Origin: Bordetella parapertussis
Lineage (GTDB): Bacteria; Pseudomonadota; Gammaproteobacteria; Burkholderiales; Burkholderiaceae_D
Assembly (NCBI GenBank): GCA_945866125.1
Contig: CAMBFZ010000016.1
Location: forward strand, 1-64,000
Direction of reading: 5' to 3'
Length of the DNA stretch: 64,000 nt
Part shown: one piece after another, positions 16,852 to 26,036 of the stretch
Layout: every line of letters begins with the position of its first letter
How positions within the stretch are numbered: position 1 is the stretch's first letter
Notes under the pieces: generated by a model
Told to the model about the DNA's origin: nothing
Databases searched by the model: none
The model's input: only the letters and a program-made list of their open reading frames with translations
Translations under genes and position numbers: made by a program

Positions 16852-17979
16852 TCAACGCCGCGCGGAGGGCGCTGCCGCAAGAGATTGGTACACCTGCAGA
16901 TAACGCACCGCCATCTGGTTTGCGGTGAACAGTGCGGCATAGCGCGCGGCAGCCTGTGCGCCAAAGTCAGCACAGAGCGCAGCATCGTCCCAGAGGGTTT
17001 TCATCGCCCGACGCAATGCGACCGGATCGTCGGGTGCGACGACTAAGCCGGTTTGCCCATGCTGGTTGATGTAACTTGTACCGGTGCCGATTTCGCAGGA
17101 GATCAGGGGCTTGCCGTGCATGGCGGCCTCAAGCAAAGAAATGCCGAATGCTTCGGCACGCAGGTGCGAGGGGAAGATGAACGCGCGGCACAGGGTGAGG
17201 AGAGCGATTTTGTCTTCGTCGGATAAGGCACCGAGAAAGTGCACGTGGGTCAGGCCGAGGCGGCGAGCTTCTTCGCGCAACTCGGCGCCCAGCGGGCCGT
17301 CACCAACAATGACGACTGGATAGCGCGTGCCGGCAGCAGCCTCAAGCAAGTTGTGCAGGCCTTTGTAGTAGCGCAGCACACCAACGAATAAAAAGAACTG
17401 GGTGCCGAATCGCTCACGCCATGCAGCCAGCCGGCTTGGCGATGACGAGGGATAACTTTGCTGATCCAGCCCGATAGGAATGACGTCGCATTTCTCGCGG
17501 TGGTGCTCAAGCTTTGGGCTGGTCTCAAGATAGTCGGGCGAGGTGGCGACGATGCGATCGACGCTGCGTAAAAATTGATGCATTAACGGCCGGTATAAAC
17601 GCAGCCAGTTAGCTTGACGGACGACATCGGAGTGATAAGTGACGACGGTGGGCACCCGCACCCGCGCCAGAAAATGCGCGACGTCCATCCACGGCCACGG
17701 GAAGTGGTAATGGACGATATCAAACTGGGGCGCGAGCTGGGCAAGCCGGGCGATGAGCTTGAACGCAATCGGCGTGGAAGCGATGTCGATGTTGCAGGGC
17801 ACGCTATGCACCAGGCAATCACCCAGCTCAAGCGTGCGCTCACTATGCTCGGTGCTGACGGTGAGGACTTCGTTGTGTACACCCAGCGCAGCGGAGGCGC
17901 TGGCGAGCTGGGCGATGCATTTTTCGACGCCGCCGTTGGCGTTGGGGCCGAATACTTTGTAGACGTGTAATACCTTCAT
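16852..17979 (-). CDS. GT4 family glycosyltransferase
   Basis: This 375-residue GT-B enzyme starts MKVLHVYKVFGPNANGGVEK, the standard GT4 glycine loop. Other landmarks are YHSDVVRQ in the acceptor domain, FVGVLRYYKGLHNLLEA at the domain linker, VGDGPLGAEL, and the donor-site segment AEAFGISLLEAAMHGKPLIS. The organisation resembles WbcX/WbpZ-like mannosyl- or rhamnosyltransferases of ABC-exported glycans, but that assignment is loose. The ATG at 17979 overlaps the previous stop as ATGA. The frame is open to 18084, but the extra 35 residues have no family support. Confidence 0.85.
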   Translation of the reverse strand: MKVLHVYKVFGPNANGGVEKCIAQLASASAALGVHNEVLTVSTEHSERTLELGDCLVHSVPCNIDIASTPIAFKLIARLAQLAPQFDIVHYHFPWPWMDVAHFLARVRVPTVVTYHSDVVRQANWLRLYRPLMHQFLRSVDRIVATSPDYLETSPKLEHHREKCDVIPIGLDQQSYPSSSPSRLAAWRERFGTQFFLFVGVLRYYKGLHNLLEAAAGTRYPVVIVGDGPLGAELREEARRLGLTHVHFLGALSDEDKIALLTLCRAFIFPSHLRAEAFGISLLEAAMHGKPLISCEIGTGTSYINQHGQTGLVVAPDDPVALRRAMKTLWDDAALCADFGAQAAARYAALFTANQMAVRYLQVYQSLAAAPSARR

Positions 17980-19121
17980 CGCATCGCCCCGATCTGGCGA
18001 TAAACTTCCACGGTCTGCTGCGCGGTCTTGTCCCAGCTGTACCCAGCCGCCACGCGCAAGCCTGCTGCGACAGCATGGTGGCACCAGTCGTCGTCTTGTA
18101 GGGCACGCGTGATACCAGCGGCGATGGATTCCAACTCAAGCGGGTTGACCAGCAAAGCCGCGCCCTGCGCGACTTCGGGCAAGGACGCGCAATCTGCTGT
18201 GACGACGGGCACACCAGAGGCCATCGCTTCGAGCACGGGCAGGCCGAAGCCCTCGTAGAGTGACGGAAAAATAAAACAGCGCGCGCCAGCAATCAGCTGC
18301 GGCAGCAGCGATTGATCGACATAACCCAGATGATGCAGCCAGCCTTCGGCCTGTGCGGCGGCGATGCGTTGGATCAGTTGGGCATCATTCCAGCCGCGCC
18401 CGCCGGCCAGCACCAGCGGATAACGGCGCCGGTCGGCGATGGGCTGCAGTGCATAGGCTTGTAATAGTCGTTCGATATTTTTTCGGGGCTCGATGGTGGC
18501 GGTGCACAAAGCGTACTGGCCGTGTTGCAAACCAAGTGGGGCGAGCGTGGCCTGCGTTTGTTGCGCGCTATGCGGATGGTAGTGCGCGGTCACGCCAAGC
18601 GGAATGGCGCGAATGCGATCTTGCGGCCAACCGAAATAATCGAGTACTTCGCGACGCGTGAATTCAGAAACGGTAATTAAAAAATCCGCGCGCTTGAGGC
18701 TGGCCGGTATCGCACGCTGCATGAATTCCACGCGCGAGGCCGGATGAAATTCGGGATAGCGATAGATAGACAGATCATGAAAGGTCGCCACGGCGCGATC
18801 AGCACCGGGCGGGATATAAAAATTGGTGCCGTGATAGAGGCTGTCTGGCACCCTACGCAAACGCTGACGCATGACGACGGGCCAGATGAGCGCATAGGCC
18901 ATTGCCGCCAGACGGCTGCGCAATACGCTGCGACGAATCGCCGCGCGTGCCGGCGCCGGTGTGAGCTGCATAGCGAGTGTATCAACCCAGCGGCCGCGCG
19001 AAATAAAACGCAGCGTGTCCGGCGCGACCAAGGCAGGCAAGCGGGTGCCCAGCTCCCAGGTATAACGACCGATGCCTGTGAGGGGCGGCGTGACGGCGTC
19101 GGTGGCTAAGATGATGTTCAT
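17976..19121 (-). CDS. GT4 family glycosyltransferase (WbaZ-like)
   Basis: The 381-residue product begins MNIILATDAVTPPLTGIGRYTWEL, the 'T-G-I-G-R-Y' acceptor loop of O-antigen mannosyl-type transferases. FHDLSIYRYPEFH and ITVSEFTRREVLDYFG are typical acceptor-domain motifs. TATIEPRKNIERLLQAYA and FPSLYEGFGLPVLEAMASGVPVV form the donor site. The start codon overlaps the wzt stop by 4 nt. It is the first glycosyltransferase gene after wzt in the operon, and so a candidate for an early transfer step; order in the operon is only weak evidence for order in the pathway. Confidence 0.87.
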   Translation of the reverse strand: MNIILATDAVTPPLTGIGRYTWELGTRLPALVAPDTLRFISRGRWVDTLAMQLTPAPARAAIRRSVLRSRLAAMAYALIWPVVMRQRLRRVPDSLYHGTNFYIPPGADRAVATFHDLSIYRYPEFHPASRVEFMQRAIPASLKRADFLITVSEFTRREVLDYFGWPQDRIRAIPLGVTAHYHPHSAQQTQATLAPLGLQHGQYALCTATIEPRKNIERLLQAYALQPIADRRRYPLVLAGGRGWNDAQLIQRIAAAQAEGWLHHLGYVDQSLLPQLIAGARCFIFPSLYEGFGLPVLEAMASGVPVVTADCASLPEVAQGAALLVNPLELESIAAGITRALQDDDWCHHAVAAGLRVAAGYSWDKTAQQTVEVYRQIGAMR

Positions 19122-20371
19122 GTCGATGTGTCGGCCTCATCTTGCAAAGCCTTGCCGCCCGCATCGACCCAGCCTACCACCACAGGGAGCCGGCACACGC
19201 CGACTGACTCGGGCCCCTGGGCGAGTACCTCGAAGACGAGCGCGCGATCCCACCAGTCGTAATTGCCGGCGATGTGATTATCAAGACTGTGCAGCGCCGC
19301 CGTGATGCTATAGCTGCCGGAGCCCAGCGGTAAGGAGGCAAAACGAAATTCAGCACAGAAGCGCTCGCCCTCGCGACGCGGCGCGCTACTGCCGTGGTGC
19401 ATGGTGTTGGTGCCGAAGACGTCATTCCCCAAACGGTCGCGCAAGAGGATGCCTACGGTGATCTGGTCCAGGGGCACCCGGCTGGTGCCAGTGACGCGAA
19501 TGACTGCCGGCTGGCCACTGAGCATCGCATTGACGGGCTCCTGTCCAACGATGAGCTCAAGCTTGTCAATACGGGCCTCGCCGTTGCCGGACCGCGTGAC
19601 TTGGCCACCGCCTTTGGTGGCAAGCTGCCGGATTTCATATTCGGCGTGCGAGCGGGCGATGAGGGCGTTGTAGTAATCAAGAACTTTGTCGGGCGCGTCA
19701 TCGCACACGATGCTGCCCTGATCTAGCAAGATCGCGCGGGTGCAGATGGATTTGACGGACGCGGCGCTATGAGAGACAAACAGTAACGTGGTGCCTTCGG
19801 CCAAAAAGCGCCGGATCAGATCGAAGCTCTTGTGCTGAAAATAGGTGTCACCAACGGACAGGGCTTCGTCAACGATGAGGATGTCGGGCCGCACAGCGGT
19901 GGCTACGCTAAAGGCCAGACGCACTTGCATGCCGCTTGAGTAGGTGCGTACAGGTTGATCGATGTAGTCGCCGATCTCGGCGAATTCTTCGACTGCTGCC
20001 ATGACGGCCGCAAGGTCGCTCGCTGGGATGCCCGCAATGCGGGCTGACATGAGTACGTTTTCGCGACCGGTAAAGTCGGCATGAAATCCCATGCCAAGTT
20101 CGAGCAATGCGGTGATGCGGCCATTGACGGTGATCTGGCCCGTGGTGGGTCGTGCGGTGCCGGCGATGAGTTTGAGTAGTGTGCTTTTGCCGGCGCCGTT
20201 GACGCCGATCAGACCGACTGCTTCACCGCGCTGGATCTCAAAATTGATGTCGCGCAAAATCCATTTGAGCTCGTGTTGGGCACCCAAGCCCAGCCATTCA
20301 AGCAGTCGCCCGCTTTGCCGCGCGTAACGTCGGTAGGCCTTGCCAAGCTTGGTGACGCGCAAATGTCCCAT
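19118..20371 (-). CDS. wzt: Polysaccharide ABC transporter ATP-binding protein with Wzt C-terminal domain
   Basis: The 417-residue protein has an ABC ATPase domain (about 1-240): Walker A GVNGAGKST (56-64), signature YSSGMQ (144-149), Walker B ILIVDEA (164-170) and switch histidine in FVSHS. A ~150-residue beta-sandwich extension (about 255-400, with VIRVTGTSRVPLDQITVGIL and GSGSYSITAALH) matches the Wzt carbohydrate-binding domain, which recognises the finished, often chemically capped, O-polysaccharide before export. Such an extension implies substrate-specific export. It overlaps wzm by 1 nt (TGATG) and the next gene by 4 nt. The partner methyltransferase at 14221-15660 could provide a chain-end modification. 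Confidence 0.93.
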   Translation of the reverse strand: MGHLRVTKLGKAYRRYARQSGRLLEWLGLGAQHELKWILRDINFEIQRGEAVGLIGVNGAGKSTLLKLIAGTARPTTGQITVNGRITALLELGMGFHADFTGRENVLMSARIAGIPASDLAAVMAAVEEFAEIGDYIDQPVRTYSSGMQVRLAFSVATAVRPDILIVDEALSVGDTYFQHKSFDLIRRFLAEGTTLLFVSHSAASVKSICTRAILLDQGSIVCDDAPDKVLDYYNALIARSHAEYEIRQLATKGGGQVTRSGNGEARIDKLELIVGQEPVNAMLSGQPAVIRVTGTSRVPLDQITVGILLRDRLGNDVFGTNTMHHGSSAPRREGERFCAEFRFASLPLGSGSYSITAALHSLDNHIAGNYDWWDRALVFEVLAQGPESVGVCRLPVVVGWVDAGGKALQDEADTST

Positions 20372-21156
20372 CAGACTTCATCCAGAATTTCGTGCTGCAA
20401 ACGCGCAAACGCCAAGAAGCCTGCGCCAATCAATATCAGCGACACGGCGGCAGGATAAAGCAGCGACTGCCAGACGGGCTCTTGCCCCTGCATAAAAATC
20501 GCGCGGTAGGCGAGCATCAGCGGCCATACGGGATTCCAGGTAAGTACCGAGACCGTACGGGCCGACAGGATTTCAGGAACGTACACAATAGGGGTGAGCC
20601 AAAACACAAACTGCAAGGCAATGGCAAGCGCCTGCTGGATGTCGCGGTAAAACACGTTGACGCTAGCTAAGACCATGCCCAAGCCAGTACCCAACGCGAG
20701 CTGGATGAGCAACACCGGCAGCATCGCGACCACAACGACGCCCGGAAAGCGTCCGACCGTGATGATGAAGACAAAGAAAACGGCCATCACGATGGCAAAA
20801 TTGAGCAGGCAGGAGCCGAGCGTGATCACGGGGAACGTGAGCTTAGGTACCTGCACTTTTTTGAGCAGATTACTGTTATCGAGAAAGACACTGGTGAGCC
20901 GCGTGAGCACGTCGGCCAATAGATTCCAGGTCAGGATGCCGGAGCACAGATAAATGGCATACGAAAACGGACCGCTCTCGTTGACCATGCCAGCGCGCAT
21001 GACACCGCCGAACACCAGTGTGTAAATGAGAATGAGCGCCAGCGGGTGCGCGATGGTCCAGAAAAAACCGAGCTGAGTGCGCCGATAACGCAACTGGTGT
21101 TCACGCTTGATACTGCCCCATATAAAGCCGCGGAAGCGCCACAGTTGAGTCAGCAT
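20371..21156 (-). CDS. wzm: Polysaccharide ABC transporter permease
   Basis: The 261-residue protein has six predicted membrane helices and the ABC-2 permease pattern (YRRTQLGFFWTIAHPLALI near residue 25, NLLKKVQVPKLTFP near 98, VNVFYRDIQQ near 170). Length and sequence match Wzm/RfbD-type permeases, which move undecaprenyl-linked glycans across the inner membrane together with Wzt. It is the first gene of the tightly coupled block. The 257-bp gap upstream probably contains the promoter, or the operon reads through from the WecA-like gene. Confidence 0.92.
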   Translation of the reverse strand: MLTQLWRFRGFIWGSIKREHQLRYRRTQLGFFWTIAHPLALILIYTLVFGGVMRAGMVNESGPFSYAIYLCSGILTWNLLADVLTRLTSVFLDNSNLLKKVQVPKLTFPVITLGSCLLNFAIVMAVFFVFIITVGRFPGVVVVAMLPVLLIQLALGTGLGMVLASVNVFYRDIQQALAIALQFVFWLTPIVYVPEILSARTVSVLTWNPVWPLMLAYRAIFMQGQEPVWQSLLYPAAVSLILIGAGFLAFARLQHEILDEV

Positions 21157-21226
21157 TAGATTAAGCGGGAACGGGTTGTAGGTGAAACAGGAAGCGGGGT
21201 GGCGAAGAACGACTCGCTTGCCTATC

Positions 21227-21283
21227 GGATAACATCGAATAACATCAGATCACGTCGCGTCACATTAGGTGCGGTTGACGTCA
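21227..21283. promoter_or_regulatory. Repeat-bearing control region upstream of wzm
   Basis: Within the 257-bp gap, two near-identical decamers are in tandem (AACATCGAAT, AACATCAGAT at 21231-21250), and an 8-bp palindrome TGACGTCA lies at 21276-21283 inside the near-symmetric GGTTGACGTCACC. They could be operators of the glycan operon. No convincing -10/-35 pair was identified on the minus strand. Confidence 0.3.
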
Positions 21284-21413
21284 CCAAAGGCTGGAGCACG
21301 ATAGCTACCGATTTACTTCACCACGCGGATTTGTCGCTTCGGCGCTTCATCGTTTAAAGCGCGTCATTTTAGCATAGGGCAATGGAGAAAATGGAGAGGA
21401 AACGCCAGGCCTT

Positions 21414-22517
21414 TCAAGACAAGACCTGCTCTCCAGCCTCGTCAACTGACCCTTGACTGGCGGTTCGGGCGATGAATAGATAAATGCTGAGATAGACGCC
21501 CGCCGAAAAGAAAAACCCAGCAATCAGCGCCGGCGTGGAATGCGGAAATGCTAACGCAAATGCAGCCGGCAATAACGCAAATAGCCAGATCAGCGTCGCA
21601 ATGGTTGCGTGAAATTTTGACGCGGACCAGCGAAGGGTTTGCTGTTGACGCAGACGCTCACCGATGAGGCTATGTAAATGGAGCCGGTCCGGGCTGCCCA
21701 GTCCCTGACGACTCAGCATGCGGCGCGCGACGGAAATGACGGTTTCAAGCACCGGGTAGCCACACGCAAGCAAGGCTGCCCAAGCTGACATCTCGCGATT
21801 GCGTGCCGACAGTAACACCGCCACCCAGCCCAGAAAAAAGCCGAGTAAATACGCGCCGCCGTCCCCCAAAAAGATTTTTCCGACCGGAAAATTGAGCAGG
21901 AAAAAACCGAGCGCCGAAGCAGCAAGAACGATGCACAAATACGCTACCGCCGTGTCACCATGCATCTGAGCCAACACGCCAAGCGCACCGAGCGAGATCA
22001 GAAAAGAGCCGCTGGCAATGCCGTTGAATCCATCAATCAGGTTGACTGAATTAGCCAGTCCGCTAATAGCAATGGCAGTAAACAAAACAGAAAGCGGCAA
22101 CATGGTGAGTAGGCCGTCGATCATCGGCAAATCAACTCGATCAATGCTCACGCCGGTAATGAGCCAGGCCAGCAAGCCGCTCGACAGCGTCGCAAACAAG
22201 CGCTCGCGCACACTGATTTTTTTGGTGAGATCTTCGGCCAGACCAAACAGAAACGCCGGCAAGCTGGCTATTAGCATCGGCCCTAGCAGGGTCTGTACCG
22301 GCGGTGGTGCCGCCCACCACGCGACGACTAAACCAATGAAAATGGCGACGCCGCCAACGCGCGGCGTGGGATCTTCGTGATTTCTCTGGACGCCATGCGT
22401 TGCATCAAGCGAGTGCTTACCATGCCAGCTCTTAGTCACAATAATCGCCAGCGCAAGTAAGGCGACGATCAGAAGACCAAGGACTGCGGAAGCATACGGA
22501 AAATCGGTGGCGCCCAT
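21414..22517 (-). CDS. WecA/MraY-like undecaprenyl-phosphate sugar-1-phosphate transferase
   Basis: The ~367-residue protein is a polytopic membrane enzyme with about 10-11 helices. Family landmarks include THGVQRNHEDPTPRVGGVAIF near the N-terminus, the Mg-binding FGLAEDLTKK (aspartate-rich loop), NSVNLIDGFNG, FLGDGGAYLLGF, and the cytoplasmic His loop PDRLHLHSLIGERL. It transfers a sugar-1-phosphate (often GlcNAc-1-P) to the C55 lipid carrier to start glycan synthesis. It is in the same orientation as the wzm-wzt operon just downstream and so is the obvious initiating enzyme. ATG at 22517 is preferred over TTG at 22529; no strong SD precedes either. Confidence 0.88.
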   Translation of the reverse strand: MGATDFPYASAVLGLLIVALLALAIIVTKSWHGKHSLDATHGVQRNHEDPTPRVGGVAIFIGLVVAWWAAPPPVQTLLGPMLIASLPAFLFGLAEDLTKKISVRERLFATLSSGLLAWLITGVSIDRVDLPMIDGLLTMLPLSVLFTAIAISGLANSVNLIDGFNGIASGSFLISLGALGVLAQMHGDTAVAYLCIVLAASALGFFLLNFPVGKIFLGDGGAYLLGFFLGWVAVLLSARNREMSAWAALLACGYPVLETVISVARRMLSRQGLGSPDRLHLHSLIGERLRQQQTLRWSASKFHATIATLIWLFALLPAAFALAFPHSTPALIAGFFFSAGVYLSIYLFIARTASQGSVDEAGEQVLS

Positions 22518-23009
22518 GAACTCAATCAATACTGTTGCGATGCCCGCATCAAGTCCGGGCGCGGATGGATTACATTACTTTTACTATGTTAACGGCTGAT
22601 ATTTCAAGCATCTTGCTCTCGCATAAAAACTCGGCAAATAATGCCGCTACGGTGCGCGAGGTGACTGATTTATTTGCAAAATTTCAACGGCGGATGATAG
22701 CACAGGCCGCCTTGCGTTCACGCAGCCGCAGGAAGCACAATGTAATTTTTTTGGCAACTTGGTAGTTCTTAATTTTGGCATTATGTGGGGCCCCATCGGC
22801 CACCCGTGAACGCATCCATGTCATCGGTCGTCTTTAGTGCCGACGATGCATCAGTCTATAATGTCGGGTCCGAGGATGCGGGCTGTGCGCTTTGCTAAAC
22901 GCTGGCGCAAGCATCCTACGCAATATACCTATGTCTTCGTTCACCGCGCGGTGGGCTGCACATTTTTCTGCACTGCGCGGCATTTTGTTTTGTTTCAAGG
23001 ATTGATCTG
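22518..23009. other. Intergenic region upstream of ychF with a TATAAT element
   Basis: This gene-free stretch of about 490 bp lies between two divergent genes. A perfect -10 hexamer TATAAT is at 22857-22862 on the plus strand, with only a weak TTTAGT-like -35 about 18 bp upstream; it is a likely promoter for ychF with a leader near 140 nt. An imperfect inverted repeat (CATCGGTCG/CGACGATG) flanks the -35 area. Short open frames here have no coding character. Confidence 0.5.
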
Positions 23010-24101
23010 ATGAGTCTCCAATGCGGTATCGTCGGCTTGCCCAATGTCGGCAAGTCCACCCTGTTCAACGCGCTGACCAAAGCGGGTATCCCGGCTGAAA
23101 ATTATCCGTTCTGCACTATTGAGCCCAACGTCGGTGTGGTCGAAGTGCCTGATCCGCGCCTCGCCGCGTTAGCGGCAATTGTCAAACCGGAGCGCGTGCT
23201 GCCGGCCACGGTCGAATTTGTCGATATCGCCGGCTTAGTGGCCGGCGCCTCGAAAGGCGAGGGTCTGGGTAATCAGTTTTTGGCACATATTCGCGAAACC
23301 GATGCGATCGTTAATGTGGTGCGCTGCTTTGAAGATGCCAATGTCATTCATGTGGCCGGCAAGGTCAGCCCGCTTGACGATATCGCGGTGATTCAAACCG
23401 AATTGGCTTTGGCCGATATGGGCACCGTAGAAAAAGCGATTCATCGCGAAACCAAAAAAGCGCGCTCGGGTGATAAGGACGCTGCCGCGTTAGTGACATT
23501 GATGGAACGCATTTTGGTGGAGTTGAACGATGCCAAACCCGTGCGCGCGATGGGATTGGATGCGGATCAGATGGCCATGATCAAGCCGCTATGCCTGATC
23601 ACGGCCAAGCCTGCGATGTATGTGGCAAACGTCTCCGATACGGGCTTTACCAATAACCCGTTACTGGATCAGTTGACCCACTACGCGCAGTCGCAGAACG
23701 CACCGATTGTGGCGATCTGCGCGTCGATTGAATCTGAAATTGCGGACCTAGATGATGCAGACAAGGGCGCATTTTTGGCAGATATGGGCATGCAAGAGCC
23801 GGGCTTGGATCGCTTGATTCGCGCTGCATTTAATCTACTGGGTTTGCAGACTTATTTCACCGCGGGTGTGAAAGAAGTACGTGCATGGACGATTCATGCC
23901 GGCGACACCGCACCGCAAGCGGCGGGTGTGATTCATACGGATTTTGAACGCGGCTTTATTCGTGCGCAGACGATTGCGTTTGATGACTTCATTACCCACA
24001 AGGGCGAGTCGGGCGCCAAAGAGGCGGGCAAGATGCGCGCTGAAGGCAAAGAGTATGTGGTCAAGGATGGGGATGTACTGAATTTCTTGTTTAACGTCTA
24101 A
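23010..24101 (+). CDS. ychF: Redox-regulated ATPase YchF (Obg-like)
   Basis: The protein is 363 residues, the family's normal length. The P-loop GLPNVGKST (9-17), G2 region ENYPFCTIEPNVG and G3 DIAGLVAGASKGEGLGNQFL are textbook YchF, followed by a coiled-coil insert and a C-terminal TGS domain (FTAGVKEVRAWTI ... GDVLNFLFNV). YchF binds ATP rather than GTP, associates with ribosomes and affects translation under stress. It is a conserved core gene and marks the left edge of the accessory patch at 24-29 kb. Confidence 0.97.
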   Translation: MSLQCGIVGLPNVGKSTLFNALTKAGIPAENYPFCTIEPNVGVVEVPDPRLAALAAIVKPERVLPATVEFVDIAGLVAGASKGEGLGNQFLAHIRETDAIVNVVRCFEDANVIHVAGKVSPLDDIAVIQTELALADMGTVEKAIHRETKKARSGDKDAAALVTLMERILVELNDAKPVRAMGLDADQMAMIKPLCLITAKPAMYVANVSDTGFTNNPLLDQLTHYAQSQNAPIVAICASIESEIADLDDADKGAFLADMGMQEPGLDRLIRAAFNLLGLQTYFTAGVKEVRAWTIHAGDTAPQAAGVIHTDFERGFIRAQTIAFDDFITHKGESGAKEAGKMRAEGKEYVVKDGDVLNFLFNV

Positions 24102-24202
24102 GCCAACACGGCTTTCTTAGATGGGCGCAGATGTTTTTAATATCGCCAATATCGTGCAAACAGGGGAATCTGTGACCCCCTCTGCTCGCGAGCGCTCATT
24201 GA

Positions 24203-24376
24203 CATCCCCGCAACGATAAGCTCGCAAACCAGCTGAAAAATCGCGCGCCGATCAAGCCAAGCCTTGTCGCTTCACAGCGTGGCGGCAAGTGCTTGATTGG
24301 CTATGTTGCGATTCACAATCTAGGTGTGTTGATCAACGCGCTGCCGCGGCTGGAAACGCACGCTATCCAAACAAGA
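24203..24376 (+). pseudogene. Possible remnant of an unrecognised gene
   Basis: In the 285-bp gap between ychF and the convergent lipoprotein gene, one plus-strand frame opened after a TGA reads as plausible protein (LANQLKNRAPIKPSLVAS followed by GGKCLIGYVAIHNLGVLINA), with no start codon and no family that I recognise. The lack of ATG, the short length and the flanking stops suggest a decayed or truncated gene. A weak hairpin AAGCC/GGCTT lies just downstream of the ychF stop. Confidence 0.25.
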
Positions 24377-24386
24377 CCAACACGCA

Positions 24387-25745
24387 TCAAGGCACTACCA
24401 CCTCCTGCATGGCCGCCGTCAGGTCAGACAGGGGGACACGGCCATTTTTGAGATAGGCCGACGCCTTTTGTAAAATTTGTAACGACCAGTCTGCCGGAAG
24501 ATCGCAGTCGTCCGTATCCAGAAAAACCATATTTAGCACCTCAGGATAAGGCGCAGACTTCGGCTGCGTCGGAAACAATGCAGTGGCCTCATCGACCTCA
24601 TCGAACATGGCACCAAATACATTCGTGACGCCCAGTTTTTTCAATTCGGCGAGCTGACGCCATAAAAAATTGCCGCACTGGCGAGGAATCTCATTTTTAA
24701 TGGCGCGGTCGGTGAAGCCTCGATTACTCATCAGGTTAAACCAAGAAAATCCCGGAAAGACCACCGGCTGGTAACCCACCCCCCAAGCTTTGGTTTGCGC
24801 CAGATCGTTGGGGATGCGATCTCTCAACTGCCATTTAAAATCCTCATTGCTTGCATACTCCTCCACCTGCCACGGACTGAGAACGTCGTAACTCCGGTAA
24901 ACGTCGCTCCATCCGGGCTCACTGCGGGAGCCTCCACTGAGGGTGCGCCATTGTGCCGGCACGCCGCCGATCAGAACAACGGCAGGCACCTCGCCTTCGC
25001 CATTTTTGAGCGCCGCAATCAATGCAGCAACCTCAGCCGGCTTTCCTGGGTGGTCACGAAATCCAAAACCCCACAACTGCAGCACAGGCTTGCCGCCATC
25101 ACGCAAATAAGCCGCGCTCTCTGTGATTTTTAATTTTTGGTTCAAGTACCGCCAATCGTCACGCAAGGTCTGTATGACCGTTGCGGGATCTGCGCCGGTG
25201 ACGTCATAGGTAATGTAGAAAAATCGGTCATGCGCGAGCGCGGCGCGGTTAACATTGGTCAGCACATTGTCACGTCGGCTTTTCATGATGGGATCATTGA
25301 GAAGCGACACAAAATTCTGGAACGCGGCGGCATCAATGGCGTAGTCTTTCATCCAACTGAAATGCAGATCGACTACCTTGGCGTTTTGTGAAGAAAACAA
25401 GTGGATCGGGCTGCCGTCCTTTTTTTTCAATCCCGAATCGCACAAATCGGCCGGTTCCAATTGGCCGAGATACGGCAAGGCGTCAACCGTCAAATTGGCC
25501 GGATCAGCGCTGCCATCGAACCAGTGAATCCACTGCGCGTTATCCCCAAAATCCCCGGGACAGCCAAACCATCCTTGGTAGCCGACAATCATCTTTCCGG
25601 CAAGCCGGCTTGCGGCAAGTTTGGCATTGGCTGCGCTCCCGCCGTAATCCAGCACAAGCGGCGCGTCGCCTTCCGCGCCGCATCCGGCCAAACTGCCCAG
25701 CATAAACATGGCAATGAGCCAACAAGCCCTGAATTTTCCGACCAT
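24387..25745 (-). CDS. GH71/GH99-like lipoprotein
   Basis: The 452-residue product starts MVGKFRACWLIAMFMLG followed by the lipobox LAGC, so it is predicted to be a lipoprotein with the mature domain in the periplasm or outer membrane. The mature domain starts KMIVGYQGWFGCPGDFGDNAQWIHWF, a pattern of the GH71/GH99-like family, and continues with VLQLWGFGFRDHP, YQPVVFPGFSWFN and VFGAMFDEVDEAT, where the Asp-Glu residues may be catalytic. The family includes endo-acting glycosidases on alpha-mannan or alpha-glucan; the substrate here is unknown. ATG 25745 is preferred over GTG 25766 because GGAAA lies just upstream and the signal peptide then has normal length. Confidence 0.7.
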   Translation of the reverse strand: MVGKFRACWLIAMFMLGSLAGCGAEGDAPLVLDYGGSAANAKLAASRLAGKMIVGYQGWFGCPGDFGDNAQWIHWFDGSADPANLTVDALPYLGQLEPADLCDSGLKKKDGSPIHLFSSQNAKVVDLHFSWMKDYAIDAAAFQNFVSLLNDPIMKSRRDNVLTNVNRAALAHDRFFYITYDVTGADPATVIQTLRDDWRYLNQKLKITESAAYLRDGGKPVLQLWGFGFRDHPGKPAEVAALIAALKNGEGEVPAVVLIGGVPAQWRTLSGGSRSEPGWSDVYRSYDVLSPWQVEEYASNEDFKWQLRDRIPNDLAQTKAWGVGYQPVVFPGFSWFNLMSNRGFTDRAIKNEIPRQCGNFLWRQLAELKKLGVTNVFGAMFDEVDEATALFPTQPKSAPYPEVLNMVFLDTDDCDLPADWSLQILQKASAYLKNGRVPLSDLTAAMQEVVVP

Positions 25746-25988
25746 TATTTTTCCATCTGAGCACACAACGGTTCGTTTTCAGGGAAGGACGTTGGCGGAT
25801 CGACATCATTTTTGGTCCCGCAGAGCGGCTAGACTTTGAATAATGCGGGACTACCCCTTCCCCCTTGTATTGCTATTACGACAAGCACGAGTGTGTAGTG
25901 GGAAGAAACTTTCCAAAGTTCAAATTATGGTTTTTATGTTCTGTGATCGATACGTCAAAGGGTAGGCGGGTCGGAAGCTATGTCCTGA

Positions 25989-26030
25989 TTGACAATCTGG
26001 AAAAGGAGATTAAACTCTCTTTAAACGGAG
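25989..26030 (+). promoter_or_regulatory. Promoter, putative operator and RBS of the Xre/RES module
   Basis: TTGACA (25989-25994), a 16-bp spacer and TAAACT (26011-26016) form a strong sigma70-like promoter. The hexamer TTAAAC occurs at 26010-26015 and again at 26021-26026, flanked by GGAGA on both outer sides, an arrangement that could bind the antitoxin for autoregulation. CGGAG (26026-26030) is the SD, 6 nt before the ATG at 26037. Confidence 0.6.
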
Positions 26031-26036
26031 ACTTTT

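Noticed and set aside
22535..22765. 76-residue plus-strand frame in the ychF upstream region
   Set aside because: Start is TTG without SD, and the product has no recognisable composition or motif; more likely leader or noncoding sequence.
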